From: Plantago major
Taxonomy: Eukaryota; Streptophyta; Magnoliopsida; Lamiales; Plantaginaceae
Assembly: GCA_026545765.1 (NCBI GenBank)
Contig: CM048840.1
Coordinates: 88,192,877 to 88,256,876 of the forward strand
Reading direction: 5' to 3'
Length of the DNA: 64,000 nucleotides
Position numbers and translations under genes: made by a program. Shown here one piece after another: positions 51,596 through 62,785 of this stretch. Under the pieces are notes generated by a model. The model ran no database searches. It was not told where the DNA came from and saw only the letters and a program-made list of their open reading frames with translations. Each line of letters begins with the position of its first letter. Position 1 is the first letter of the stretch.

Positions 51596-52836
51596 TTATG
51601 CTAACTCTTCTTCCTTGGCAGTAACTTCAACTGCTCCAGTTTGCGGGGTGCTCACTATAACTGTAGAATCATCCTCTCTTGCAGACCCCAATTTTTCAAC
51701 AGAAACGGCTGGATCTTCCTTTTGTTCTGGGATCGACTCCTCAACAGAATTACCGGGGATTATCACCTCTTCTACTGCTGCTTCACTAGCAATCGGGATC
51801 AACGATGCACATCCACAAGCTGCGCAAATCTGTTTTGAAACCTCAACACGGGTCTCATTTTCTGAAACAGTCACCTCAACTGGTGTTTCTGTGATCACCT
51901 TAATAGCCATTGCCCTCTCGGGAGTACCAAGGAGTTTCCCTTTTTCTCGCTCTTGGTCTTTCTCTAGTAGCTGCTGGAGAACACTTTGGATCTTTTCACT
52001 ATCCTTTTCCAGTTTTTGAACGGTGGCTTCTAATGCGTCTACCCACTCAGTGGTAGCTGCATTTATCATCGCTGTGTGTTGCATGGTGGCATGACAACTT
52101 TTCACAAACCCTCTCAGATCCTCCAAAAAACCTTCTGGAAGTTGTGACTCGGGAAGGCGGCGTTCCGGGCAATTAGAGACACTAAGCTTAGCACGCTTAC
52201 TCCTATGCTCTGAGCTTTTTGCTATCCTCTCGAACACAGCACTCAATCTGATAGGGGTGCTCTCCCCCATCCATCCTCCACATGCCATCTCAACCATGAC
52301 TTGTGAAAGCTCATCAAGGCCATCAAAGAAGAACTGGTTCAAATCTGCAGTGCTAAAACGGTGGTGGGGGCATTGGCGCTGTAAATCACGGAATCTATCC
52401 CATGCTTCGTAGAATGTTTCCCCTTGTTTCTGGCTAAACTCCCTAATCCGTGCTCTGAAACCTGAGATCATCCACATAGGGTAGTATTTGCCCATAAAGG
52501 TCTGGAGCGCTTCGTTCCAGGTGGTGATGCTTCCTTCGTCCAGGGCATTCATCCATGTTCGTGCCTCGCCAAAGACACACATAGGGAAGATACTGAGCCT
52601 CAAATCGTCATCCTCAACCCCTTCGGGTTTCTCCATTCCAGAGATGCGTGCTCGATTTCTCTGAGGAATCCTATGACGTCCTCATTCTGAACTCCGTAGA
52701 ATCTCAGAAGTTGCTGGAGGAGATGCCCCTTAACCTCGAATCCCCGCACATTAGATGGTGTGACTATGGATGGGCGACAAGCACCCTGCACAGGTAGAAG
52801 GAGTGTGTACATTGAAGGTTGCTCCACTGTAGCCAT
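51596..52836 (-). pseudogene. gag of element D
   Basis: Start at 52836 (MATVEQPSMYTLLLPVQGAC). A frameshift near 52615 divides it. The capsid domain follows the shift: LRLSIFPMCVFGEARTWMNA, EGSITTWNEALQTFMGKYYP, EFSQKQGETFYEAWDRFRDL, QRQCPHHRFSTADLNQFFFD and ELSQVMVEMACGGWMGESTP, a classic retrotransposon gag fold. After it is a helical region (WVDALEATVQKLEKDSEKIQ, LLEKDQEREKGKL) and an acidic tail. It would build the particle shell and package RNA in functional relatives. It leads into protease. Confidence 0.88.
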
Positions 52837-53038
52837 ATCTGCGACCCTGTGCTATAAGACAGACACAACACCTGAACTACGCAAACGTAAGCACCCGTTA
52901 GTTAAAACAAGCACTCAAGACGAAGAACACAGAGGTAACAAAGGAAAAAGACTAACAAAAACAAAAACAAAAACTAGATAAAGAAAAAGTAAAAACAAAA
53001 ATACTGCAACTAAAATTCGTAAACTTAATATAGTTAAG

Positions 53039-53056
53039 TCCGCGGCAGTGCCGCCA
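53039..53056 (-). promoter_or_regulatory. primer-binding site, element D (mutated)
   Basis: The minus strand reads TGGCGGCACTGCCGCGGA, in the place of TGGCGCCGCTGCCGGGGA of element C, with several changes. Confidence 0.65.
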
Positions 53057-53062
53057 AAAACT

Positions 53063-54477
53063 TGATGTGTTAAAATCAAGGTTTTAATATTTGTTTAAGA
53101 GCCAAGAGTTAATCCTCAACACTACAAAAACCTGTAGTGTAATTGAGTTAACCCCGAGGTCGGTCTCGAAGGACTTAACTAGGCTGAGTTTTGTTTACGA
53201 ATAAAAGTAACAATATGAAAAACAATAAAAGTTGGTTTGCCTCGGCGGCGATATGATATACTAACGTAAATAACTACTTGCAATGCAAGGAACCGATTTG
53301 AAAGTAATGAGATTGAATATATGAATGGGGAAAATTATGGAGTGGTAACGTCAACAAGCTACCTAGCAGGATATATGTGATTCACGGGATTGATTACGCA
53401 AGTTGTCATGGACTTGAGTTAAAAAACGAATAGCACTAGTGGAAGCGTCAATTGCACTAGGATACAACTAATCTAGCTAATCCTACCATTACTGTTTGCA
53501 ACTAACTGTTAGATTGAAGCAAGACGGAAAACATTTGGGCGTATCGATTAAATGCTTAATCTAACAGTGATATTAACGTATTGCACATCCCACGTAATAG
53601 AAAGATATGTGATTAATCAAAAAGGCATAAGTAATCGAATCCCAATGCACTTTGAATCACATAAACCCTAGCTAGCATGCATTAAATCACTCACCACCCC
53701 ATAATAGGGGTGTTTAACTACTCATGATAAGCAAAAGCACAATCATATTAGCAATAAACATAATCTCAAGCACAAAACAAAGATTCGGAAGGATTGATAC
53801 AATTTTACCCTTCGTTGTCACAAACCCTAGGTAGAAATTGAAGAACGAAACGAATCGATGCAAAAGGCTGTGTAGATAATCTCCCAATCAATGTAAATCT
53901 TCGAATTACAACGGAAAACGGTTCAATTACCTCGAAATCGGGTAATTTCCTTGAAAACTAGGTCTAGCTCTAGAGCAAGGTATTGTTCTTCACAATAGAG
54001 TTAATATGAAAAGTTATTTATGTCTTATTCTAAGTAATAGAAAGGAGAAAAACTAGGTTTGGCCGAATTAGGAAACAAATCGGCAAAGGACGGAAAAAAA
54101 AAGGAAACTGGCGTCGCCAGTTACAATCTGTTCAAATAGAAAGTTTCTAGCGTACGCAAGTTACAAACTGGCGTAGCCAACTTCTTCATGAATGACCATT
54201 TTGCCCTTCGACGCCTTTTTGACTCCAATTCTCGGTATTTTGGCCTTCCCGCTCCACTTCTAGCATCCGTACGAGGCATTGGAACTCCATAGCTTCTAGA
54301 TGCATACAAAGTACACCATTTTTGCCTTCCATTAGAGCGGTTTAGTCAAATATCTACAAAACACACAAAGAACAAAACAAGTAAAAATATTCAAGAAAAA
54401 CTAAATAAAGCTATACTCCAGGACGACAAAAAGACGGTAAAAAAGACCAAATGAGACGGTATAAAACCGACTCATCA
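53063..54477 (-). repeat. element D 5' LTR
   Basis: TGATGTGTTAAAATC ... GACTCATCA, 1415 bp. Contains two to three palindromes (54108-54180) and the CACCCC/GGGGTG hairpin near 53694-53711. Confidence 0.9.
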
Positions 54478-54942
54478 GGATCTTCTACCAGTAGACTTGG
54501 AGGCATTGGAATACACCTTAAGAGCCCTGAAGGTGCCGAGTTGGATTATGCCATCACGCGTGACTTCAAGGTGACCAACAATGAAGCTGAGTATGAGGCA
54601 CTCCTTGTCGGAATCAAGATGGTAAAATCCCTCCAAGAGAGAAGGGTCAAAGCTTACACTGACTCACAACTAGATGAATCTTAGTTCTCAGGGTCCTTCG
54701 CCGCTAAGGGCCCTAACATTATCAAGTACTTGGAATTGCTCAAAAAAGAGGTAGAGAACTTTGAAGAATTCACACTAGAAAGGTTTGATAGGGAATGGAA
54801 TGAGAAAGTTGAATCACTCTCAAAGTATGTCATAGCTTGAGGAGCATTGGACACTAGAAGCATCATCTTATTGACTCTTAGGACTTCTTCGCTCATGAGT
54901 CCGGGCCTGCATATCTTGCTCTTAAGCACTTAACAGACTTGG
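54478..54942 (+). pseudogene. Tat RNase H and connection to integrase
   Basis: GSSTSRLGGIGIHLKSPEGA, FKVTNNEAEYEALLVGIKMV and VKAYTDSQLDES match the Tat-branch RNase H, retaining the Glu of EAEYEA and the Asp of TDSQL. The preceding first Asp (in WxLxVDGSS) lies on the far side of the element D insertion and is not present. A stop at 54682 and later stops occur before the integrase (NIIKYLELLKKEVENFEEF, EWNEKVESLSKYVIA). Confidence 0.85.
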
Positions 54943-55491
54943 ATGACAGACATCTTTAATTACCTCAAGGACGGGTCTTTGCCCTCAGATCCAAAGGAAG
55001 TGAGGAGTGCTTTTTGCAGAGCCACTAGATATTTTATCCTTGGGGAAAATCTTTACAAGAAGTCTTTCAGTGGCACTCACTTGAGGTGCCTTAGACCCCA
55101 ACAAGCTAGGATTGTTTTGGAAGAGATCCATAGTGGAAGTTGTGGGAGTCACTCAGGAGGCCGAGCTTTGACTCAGAAAGTCATAAGGCAAGGTTACTAC
55201 TGGCCAACAATTGATAAGGATGCTTCAAACTTTGCTCGGGCATGTGATGATTGTCAGTACTATGCCAACGTTCCTCACCGTCCTACAAACCCTAGGATTC
55301 CGTCAATCATAGCCTGCCCATTTGATCAATGGGGGATAGAGATAGTCGGTCCTTTTCCCCGTGGTACCCACTAAAAGAAGTTCCTCATTATTGTTGTGGA
55401 ACACTTTACCAAGTGGGTTGAGGCAGAAGCCGTATCTACCATCACTGAGAACCGAGTGAGAACTTTCATTTGGAAAAATATCATTTGTCGC
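54943..55491 (+). pseudogene. Tat integrase, N-terminal part (before solo LTR)
   Basis: From MTDIFNYLKDGSLPSDPKEV. The H-H-C-C zinc domain is seen in IHSGSCGSHSGGRALTQKVI, YYWPTIDKDASNFARACDDC and QYY. The catalytic core opens with FDQWGIEIVGPFPRGTH, where Glu stands for the usual first catalytic Asp (GIDIVGP). After a stop at 55372 it continues KFLIIVVEHFTKWVEAEAVS and ENRVRTFIWKNIICR, then the LTR insertion. Sequence resumes in frame at 56725-56730 with FGIPRVLVSDNG. Confidence 0.88.
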
Positions 55492-56724
55492 TGGTGAGGC
55501 GATAATTTAGAGTCTCATTGGGTCATTTTTAGCGGTCTTTGTGAGTCTTTGTATTTAGTTTTATAGTCTTTTTTAGTTCATTTTTACGCTTTGGTGTTTT
55601 ATTTACATTTTGTAGGATTTGATTTCTTTTGAGCAAATGAGGACGAGCAGTTTAGCATAGCTCGCCACGGCGAGGGATTCGGTTCGCCACGGCGAGATTT
55701 TACGAGCTTGGACCTGGGAAATGCAGGAAGGCTCGCCGCGGCGAGGAAATCAATCCGCCGCGGTGAGATTTTGCGAATGAGCTCCTGTTTTGAAGATTGA
55801 AGCTTGCCGCGGCAAAGTGATTTGCCTGGCGCGGCGAGATCCTACGAGAGCTATATATATTACGATTAAGAAGGCTCGCCGCGGCGAGCTATTCCTTCCG
55901 CCGCGGCGAGAGACGCAGATTAGGATTTTTGTTTTTTCCTTATTAGCTTAGAATTGGGATTTTTCTCTCATACTTCTTTTAACCTAGTTCATAGAAAAAA
56001 CTCTAGATCATACTTTGACAATTTTGGAGCTTGGTTTTGCTTGTTTAAACGAAGGATTGATATCGAATCCCTGATTACTGTGGTAAATCTCTATTGTTTA
56101 ATCTTATTCAATTCGTTCTTGCTTAGTTTCTTGAATTGTTTAAGCTTGCATGCGATTATCATTATGTTTGTGTTAATCATGATCAATATCTTGTATTATT
56201 TCATCCTTGCTTTGATTATGAGTAGCTAAATCACTCCGAACATGGTAGTTGCTTGATAGCCTTGCGTATTCGCTTCTAGGGTTTGAAATCGTTCATATAG
56301 GTTAGGCTAGTTCAAAGATCTTCGTAAAAACCTTTCAATCCAATAAGCTAGTTCAAAGATTCTCTAAAATGTTTTGGTTAAGGATCGTGGATTGACGACC
56401 CACGATTACTCTAGTTCAAAGATTTTCAAATAACGTTTGGTTGAATTGGATTGAATGTTTTGAGTACACCGACCGTGTGACAATATGATCATAACTACCG
56501 TGTTCTTTCTACTTCATTCTTACAAACAACTACATTGAATTTCTGTTTTCTAGTTATTAGAAGTACTTATTTCGAACCAATCAAATTGTTTCTATAACTA
56601 ACTGTTTGCTTTCAATTGTGTGGTAGCCTGATTGATTCCTTAGCGAACGATCTCGTAGTTAGCATAGTCTGTTTACAACGACTGCTTCCTACTTGCTTTC
56701 CTAAGTAGTAATTTGAGCATATCA
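55492..56724 (+). repeat. solo LTR E (A family), inserted in integrase
   Basis: TGGTGAGGCG ... GAGCATATCA, 1233 bp, same family as 10456-11757. The target duplication GTCGC (55487-55491) and GTCAC (56725-56729) differ by one C/T-type change. Palindromes 55660-55914 flank the TATA at 55849-55858. Hairpin ATCGTGG/CCACGAT at 56384-56406. Confidence 0.95.
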
Positions 56725-57404
56725 GTCACTTTGGAATACCCAGGGTCCTTGTCTCGGACAATGGGGCTCAGTTCTCCGGAGCTAAACTTAAGGAATGGTG
56801 CCAGTCCATCAAGATAGAACAACGATTCACATCGGTTGGCTATCCCCAAGCTAATGGACAAGTCGAATCAACTAACAAGACAATTGTAAAGATCCTAAAG
56901 AAGAGGCTAAGGACTTCTCAAGGAAGTTGGGCAGATGACTTGGACGGGGTACTTTGGGCTCACCGCAACACTGCTAGAACTAGTACTTAGGACACACCCA
57001 TTGCGCTAGTATATGGTACTAAAGCAATCATCCCTTCGGAGATTGCAGATGAGACTCAAAGGATTCAACAGTACCAACCTATTGAGAATAAAGTGGCAAG
57101 AATCTATGACTTGGAATTGCTCGAGGACAAAAGGGACACTGCACTAGCTAACATCCATTGGTAACCAGCGACAGCTGCCCGAGCCTACAACCAGCATGTC
57201 TATGCTAAAGATCTCTAAGTTGGCGATTTGGTTCTCAGAAGAGCAGACATTCTCAATATGGTTGGAAAATTTAAGCCTGAATGGGAAGGTCCTTACAAGT
57301 TCATCGGAGCAAGGGTCAATGGAAGCTATGAGTTAGAGGATGATCAGGGTAGGGTCTTGAAAAGAACTTTTAATGCTAAGAACCTTCAGAAGTTTTATGC
57401 TTAA
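56725..57404 (+). pseudogene. Tat integrase, core and C-terminus (after solo LTR)
   Basis: FGIPRVLVSDNGAQFSGAKL has the second catalytic Asp. VGYPQANGQVESTNKTIVK has the catalytic Glu. DDLDGVLWAHRNTARTST, TPIALVYGTKAIIPSEI, then RAYNQHVYAKDL and the GPF/Y-like end (MVGKFKPEWEGPYKFIG, ELEDDQGRVLKRTFNAKNL, QKFYA) follow. Stops at about 56988, 57163 and 57217 are single-base changes. The pol stop at 57402 is followed by the element's 3' repeats. Confidence 0.88.
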
Positions 57405-57640
57405 GAACTACGTCAGTTACTTAATTTTGCCTGTTATTTCTTTTTGGCCCTGAAGCCCACCAGTTGTAATTGCATTTACGTCAAATCAATACAACTTTTA
57501 TCTTTTTCGGTTATATTTTTTAGACTCGGTTCCTCTCTTCGGACTCACCTCTCCAAACTGTAGCCTTTCCTTACAAAATTACCGAATGATCAAACCCCTA
57601 AGACATCGACTCGGATCCGTATGCCCGGAGCTAAGACTCT
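57405..57640 (+). other. Tat 3' region after integrase
   Basis: Non-coding. TTGGCCCTGAAGCCCACC and an AT-rich stretch follow the stop codon. TCCGGA/TCGGAC words appear from 57530 on. No further structure seen. Confidence 0.45.
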
Positions 57641-58156
57641 CAAGGATCATAAACGAAATAACAAAGTCAGAAAACAGACCAGTCCGGACCACCTATGTCC
57701 GAACTAAGCAGCTCCGAGTGGAATCTTCACCGAATGATCCTCGAACCATCCACCTCTCCGAACAACCACCATTTCGGAGATAGGTGAAAGCCACTCACAG
57801 AAAGAGGTGGGTGCTAGGAGAGGCGGACAACTCAAGGAATTGATCCACCGAATAAGGTAAGATATTTCAGAGTTGAACAAAGATCGAAGCAGTGACCAAT
57901 AAGCCTCTTCCAACCATCTACCTTGCAACCACCACCATTTTCCAGTTAGACGAAAACTCACAGAAAATGGTGAAGTGTGGCACAGGCGGACGGATCAAGG
58001 ATTTGATCCTCCAAACCTAAGCGTGATATATCCGACACTCTAAAATGAATGAGTCCGAGTGAAGTGCCTACCAAGAAGCTCCTTAAACCATCTACCTCTT
58101 CAACAATCACCATTTTCGAGTTAGACGAAAGACACTCACAGAAAATGGTAAATGGT
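57641..58156 (+). repeat. Tat 3' tandem repeats (~180-bp units)
   Basis: About three diverged units, each with CCATCTACCTC-like, CACCATTTTC, GTTAGACGAAA, CTCACAGAAAATGG and then GGCGGAC...ATTGATCC segments. The array resumes after solo LTR F at 59744 (GGAAGAGACGGATGG). Each unit can pair CCATTTT with AAAATGG. Confidence 0.7.
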
Positions 58157-59743
58157 TGATGAGTCGATTTTACATCATCTCATTCGGTCTTTTTTTTACC
58201 ATCTTGTTGCCATTCTCAAGTATAGTTCTTATGTGTTTTATTAGTGTTTTGTTACGTTTTTGTGTTTTTTGTGTTTTGTAGGTGTTTGGTGAAAACTCAT
58301 TAATACAAGGGATAAACCAGCACATTTAATGCATTAATGGAAGCATGTAAGTTTATGGACCTGAAAGGTGGTTGAAAAAGGAGTTGATCGGTCAAAACGG
58401 AAGTGGATTCGGAGTTCGGACGAAGATTGTAGAGCCGTTTAAGTGAAAGCGCGCGAAATTCGAACTACGATGAAGCAGCTTTGGAATTTTGGCCATAACT
58501 TTTGCATATCAACTGCGATTTACCTGATCTTGGTGGCCACGCGTAGATAAGACCAAGAGCTACTTTGAAGAAGGAACCATCTCCAGATTTCGATGTTTAG
58601 AGGACCAAAAAGTTACTGGCGAACGCCAGCTCAATCTTCGCGGACGCCATGGAGCTTTGGCGGACGCCAGCTCCATTTTGGCGGGCGCCAACTCCCTTTT
58701 TGGGCCGTTTTCGGCCCTTTTTCGGCCCAGAACGTGATTTTGAGCGTTTTCCACTATATATAACCTATTTTCGTTATCTTTTAGACACAACTTCATTATT
58801 ATTCTTTTCTTCTTATTGCTTTTCAACCTAGAACCTTTCCAAGGCAATTACCTTCCTATTATTGGAGGTAAATGAACTGTTTATCTTGTAATCCGAAGAT
58901 TGACATTGATTGGGAGATTATCTACATAGCTTTTCACATCGATTCATTTCAGTTCTTCAATTCTACCTAGGGTTTGTGACAACGAAGGGTAAATTTGTAT
59001 CAATCCATTCGAATCTTTGTTTCTTACTTTAGATTATGTTTGGAGCCTGTTTATATACAATATTGATTATGCTTTCGCATAATATGAGTAGCTAAACACC
59101 CCGATTATGGGGTGGTGACTGATTCAATGCATGCTAGCTACGGTTCATGAGATTCGAAGTCCATCGGGTTTAGATTACTTGTGCTTTTTAGATTAATCGC
59201 ATATCTTCCTATTCTATTTGTCGAGCATGCCAGCAAAATCACTGTTAGATTAAGCATTTAATCAATACACCAAAATGTCTTTCGTCTTGCTTGATCTAAC
59301 AGTTTAGATTGCAAACAGTAATAGTAGGATTAGCTAGATTGATTGTAGCCTAGTGGAATTGACGCCACCACTAGTGCTATTCGTTTTTGAACTCAAGATT
59401 GTGACAACTTGCGTAATCTATCCTGTGAATCGTATGTTTCCTGCTAGCTAGCTTGTTTTCTATCACCACACCATAATTCTCTATCATATCATTGTCATTT
59501 AGATTAATCTGTTTTCTAGTTAGATTGCATAAGTAGATAGATAATATAGAACAAATTCGTTGCCGAAGCAAACAACCCTTTTACTGCTTTCTTTACTGTA
59601 ATTACTATTCATAAACAAGACTCAGCTTAGTTAAGTCCTTCGAGTCCGACCTCGGGGTTAAGTCCACTACACTACAGGTTTTCGTAGTGTTGAGGATTAA
59701 CTCTTGTCTTAAAACAAATTCAGAACTTTGATTTGACACATCA
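58157..59743 (+). repeat. solo LTR F (C family)
   Basis: TGATGAGTCGATTTTACATC ... TTGACACATCA, 1587 bp, with an exact ATGGT duplication (58152-58156 and 59744-59748). Palindromes 58618-58692 lie just upstream of the TATA at 58753-58766. Hairpin CACCCC/GGGGTG near 59096-59113. Confidence 0.97.
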
Positions 59744-60817
59744 ATGGTGGAAGAGACGGATGGGTCCAGGAATCGACGCTCCGAACCAGCTTATGAATTC
59801 CAACAAGTTCGAGTGGTTCGATCTCATCATCCCCAGTGAGATCCGACTCATACAAGCCCCTTGGACAAGTGAAATGGCTCCTACAAGGCGGATCACACAT
59901 AGGAATGTCGGAATCGACCCAATCGATAAAATCCGAACTAGGGGATCCGAATCACTCACTTTTACAAGACAAAAATGATACAAAGTAGTCGTACAATGCC
60001 AAGCTATTTATAGACGCCATCGACCAATCACATTGAGACGCGTGCAATGTAACGGTGACCATTGGGCTTGGGCTTGAGTTAGGCCTTTACTATTGGGCCT
60101 CCACTTCAGATCCATCAAAGCTTCAAGCAGTTCGGACTAAATTGTTACTCCGAACCAATACTCAGCTCATTGTACGAATCATTGTTTATAAGAATTTATG
60201 ATTCGGACGCTCAGTATTGATACACTTGAACCTATGTGTGTCTGAATCTATAAAGTTTACTCGACCTATTTTTGTTAAAGACGGTCCGAGCCAAAATCAC
60301 TTGAGCGGAATAATACTAAGTTACATTTCTGATACTATGAGCACATTGATTTGAAACGATCCGTTCGGACCATAGACAAAAGAGTCCGAACTGATTCTCT
60401 AAATTTGTTTGTTTCTCACCCCAAGTTTAAGTTTCTGAGTCGACTCGGATTTAATTCCAGCCGACTGAACTAGGGATACTTGAAACAAACATATACAGCA
60501 TGCATGTATCTACTCGGGGTAGGGATGAAAGCACAAAAGGTAAATAATTTCATAAAAGCGAATAGGAGCCGATCCGAAGTAGAACAATACTCCGAACCGA
60601 CATCAGTACGAGCAGGATAACACAGAATCCGAGACAGAATAAGTTAAAGACAAATTGTTCAACAAAATAATAAATATTCAAATAAGAATTGTCTTGAGGT
60701 CCGAAGACCATTACATCATCTACGGGGCATACCCCGCCTTCACTGAGTCCGACTCATGGAGGGCTCGGATTGACTTCCTGGATTGGTTCCCACCGGATTG
60801 CCGCCCTTCGAACCACC
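59744..60817 (+). other. Tat 3' spacer
   Basis: It starts with the remainder of a 3' tandem repeat unit (to about 59880). The rest is non-coding with many TCCGAAC/TTCGGAC words and a TATTTATAG near 60008. I recognise nothing else in it. Confidence 0.5.
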
Positions 60818-62785
60818 TTATTGAGCAGCAGCTTCATCAGCCAACCTTTTTTCTCGCTCCTACTTCTTCCTTTGGATGAAGCCCGGACACTCCTTGAACA
60901 GGTCCAGGTTCGGATCTTGACCCAACACCGGACCAGGGATCTTCAGCCACATCTTGTTGTGATCAGCATACTCCTCGAACGGGATGAAGGTATGGAGCAT
61001 CAACGCTTCTGGAACGAAGGAAGGCAGGTACGGATCTCCATGGGTGTACTTCATGTCCTCGGTCTCCTCGCACACAAGCTCAACAAAATCGTTCTTCATG
61101 AGCTCTTCATCATCCACTACCTCGAGGACAAAGTCTGAACCATCTGCTTCCTTGAAGGCCTCAATCCCTTCCTACTCATAAGCGTAGTCCTTCGGAACTA
61201 ACCCCTTTCCTTCCAGTTTCCGATGGCCGCATCTAACCCATCTTGCTGAGCCACATCATAACTGGTGCACGTGTAGAACTTGTAGGAAACCGGGCCCAGG
61301 AAGTCTCGGACAGCCTCAGTCCGGCCCGAGAGCAAATGCTCCAGAGTGAAGTCCTTGAAGCCTCGTGAGATTCCAATGAACTCACCCAAACCCTCTTTCT
61401 AAGCCTCGAAGTCAAAGGTCACGGACTTGAGAGCACTTTCGAGCTTCTTATTCTCGGCCTCGAGCACCTTGTAAGATGATTGGGCCTTCTTCAGCTTGTC
61501 CTGATAGACAGCAGCTTTGTTCGCCTCTTCGACCCTACTAGCCTTGGACTTTGACAACTCCACATCGATAGTAGCCCTTTCACCAGCCACCTCGGAGCAA
61601 GCTCGGACCACTGCAGTAAGCTGTAAACATAAAGCAGGTCCAAGTTAGTTAAAATGCAAAAATATGAAAAATAAAAAAGGACACTCGGACCAAGTTTTAC
61701 CTTCCAATTAGTAGCCACAAGCTCGGCAATCCTTTCCAGCTCGCCTATTGCAACCATCCAGTGCACCTCGGACTCTAGCTCCTGATCCGAGTCAGCCAGC
61801 ACTTTGCCCTTGCCGTTCTTGGCAGGAGGGATCGGGCCCTCGGAAGAATGTTTCACACCGATTGAACCACTGGCTCCGACCTCCTTTGTTATTGGCTTCA
61901 GAGCTTTCCTGGTGCCTTTGGCAGCAACGGTCTTCCCCTTGTCCGGAGTGGCCAGGCTTTGCTTTGGCTCTCCAGCCGCTTCCCTCCGAAGATCCTCAGC
62001 CCGGAACGTAGCAGCGTTCCGAGGCTCAACCATTGGAAGAATGGTCAACGTCTTGATCACCTGGTCTCGGAGACCCTGCCTTTTCTCCTCCTGTTGAGCC
62101 TTGAGTTGTTGCCTCTTTAGCTCCCTCATTGCCGACATGGTGTACTCAAACGAGAAATCTACGAAAGACCGAACATAAATAAAGATTAGTCCGAAGAGGC
62201 AAGACAAATAAGCAAGCAACAATAAAAGACAGGACCGAGCTAATAAAAGTTGGAAATTTAAAACTTATTTCTAATAAGAGTGACTCGAACCGTGAGACCT
62301 CTCCGAGTCACTCACCAAAATCCTCCTTGTCATCATAGAAGCTCGGACTTGATAGACCAGCCAGGTACGGAAGTGGTTGACAAATCAACCCAGGGAAGAA
62401 GTACTTCTTCGGTTCCTCTTTTCAGTGGAGGGCTTGCTTCCACTGTGGAATGTTCCGAGCTGTGGGCCTCCAGTCCGGAAGCGTCAACCGGAAAAACTTC
62501 TTCTCGAAGTTCCACCGGATTCTCTGAGCCTCGGACTGCCCAGGTTTCAAAGCGGCTCGGACGAAGATATATTTCTGCCACCACCTGATTCCTAATGAGG
62601 AGATCGAATCCTCAAAAAATGTGTATGCCTGCAGAACTACTAGAGTGTATAAATGCTGATGGGGCCTGCTCGGAGTGGTGCTGAACAACTTCCGGAAATT
62701 GTCAAAGGTGATCGAAATCCCTTTGCGTTTACAAAGCACTCCGAAGCACATCAAATTCCCAAGTGAATTCGGAATTACTTGGTGC
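60818..62785 (-). pseudogene. antisense additional ORF of the Tat element, two introns
   Basis: Minus-strand gene opposite to gag-pol, in the place where Tat-group elements (e.g. Grande, RIRE2) carry antisense ORFs. N-terminal domain of putative gypsy-type transposon type: IPNSLGNLMCFGVLCKRKGI, SITFDNFRKLFSTTP, HLYTLVVLQAYTFFED and RWWQKYIFVRAALKPGQSE. Then intron 62159-62315 (donor TTTTG|GTGAGT, acceptor TTTCGTAG), a basic helix (MRELKRQQLKAQQEEKRQGL), a linker, intron 61621-61700 (GAAG|GTAAAA ... TTTACAG), a coiled coil (VEEANKAAVYQDKLKKAQSS), the segment FKDFTLEHLLSGRTEAVRDF and an acidic C-terminal part ending near 60818. TAG stops at about 61399 and 61175, with frame breaks near 60860 and 62420, inactivate it. 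The N terminus is cut by the minisatellite. Function unknown. Confidence 0.75.

Larger units (their letters stand above)
48228..54477 (-). mobile_element. gypsy element D, gag-protease only
   Basis: Minus strand: 5' LTR 53063-54477, PBS, gag (with frameshift), protease, 3' UTR, PPT, 3' LTR 48228-49658 lacking its outer tip. RT, RNase H and integrase are absent and the protease ends in a normal stop. The right flank is Tat RNase H. The left target copy is lost with the LTR tip. Confidence 0.88.
37576..62785 (+). mobile_element. Tat-like gypsy element with nested insertions
   Basis: Plus-strand gag, protease and RT start (37700-40160), a further bit of RT (45771-45867), RNase H (54478-54684), integrase (54943-55491 and 56725-57404), 3' tandem repeats, and an antisense additional ORF downstream of integrase as known in Tat-group elements. 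Insertions C, D, E and F interrupt it and, where both sides survive, carry target duplications. Only about 115 bp of a 5' LTR remains (37576-37690). No 3' LTR is seen before the minisatellite. Confidence 0.8.
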
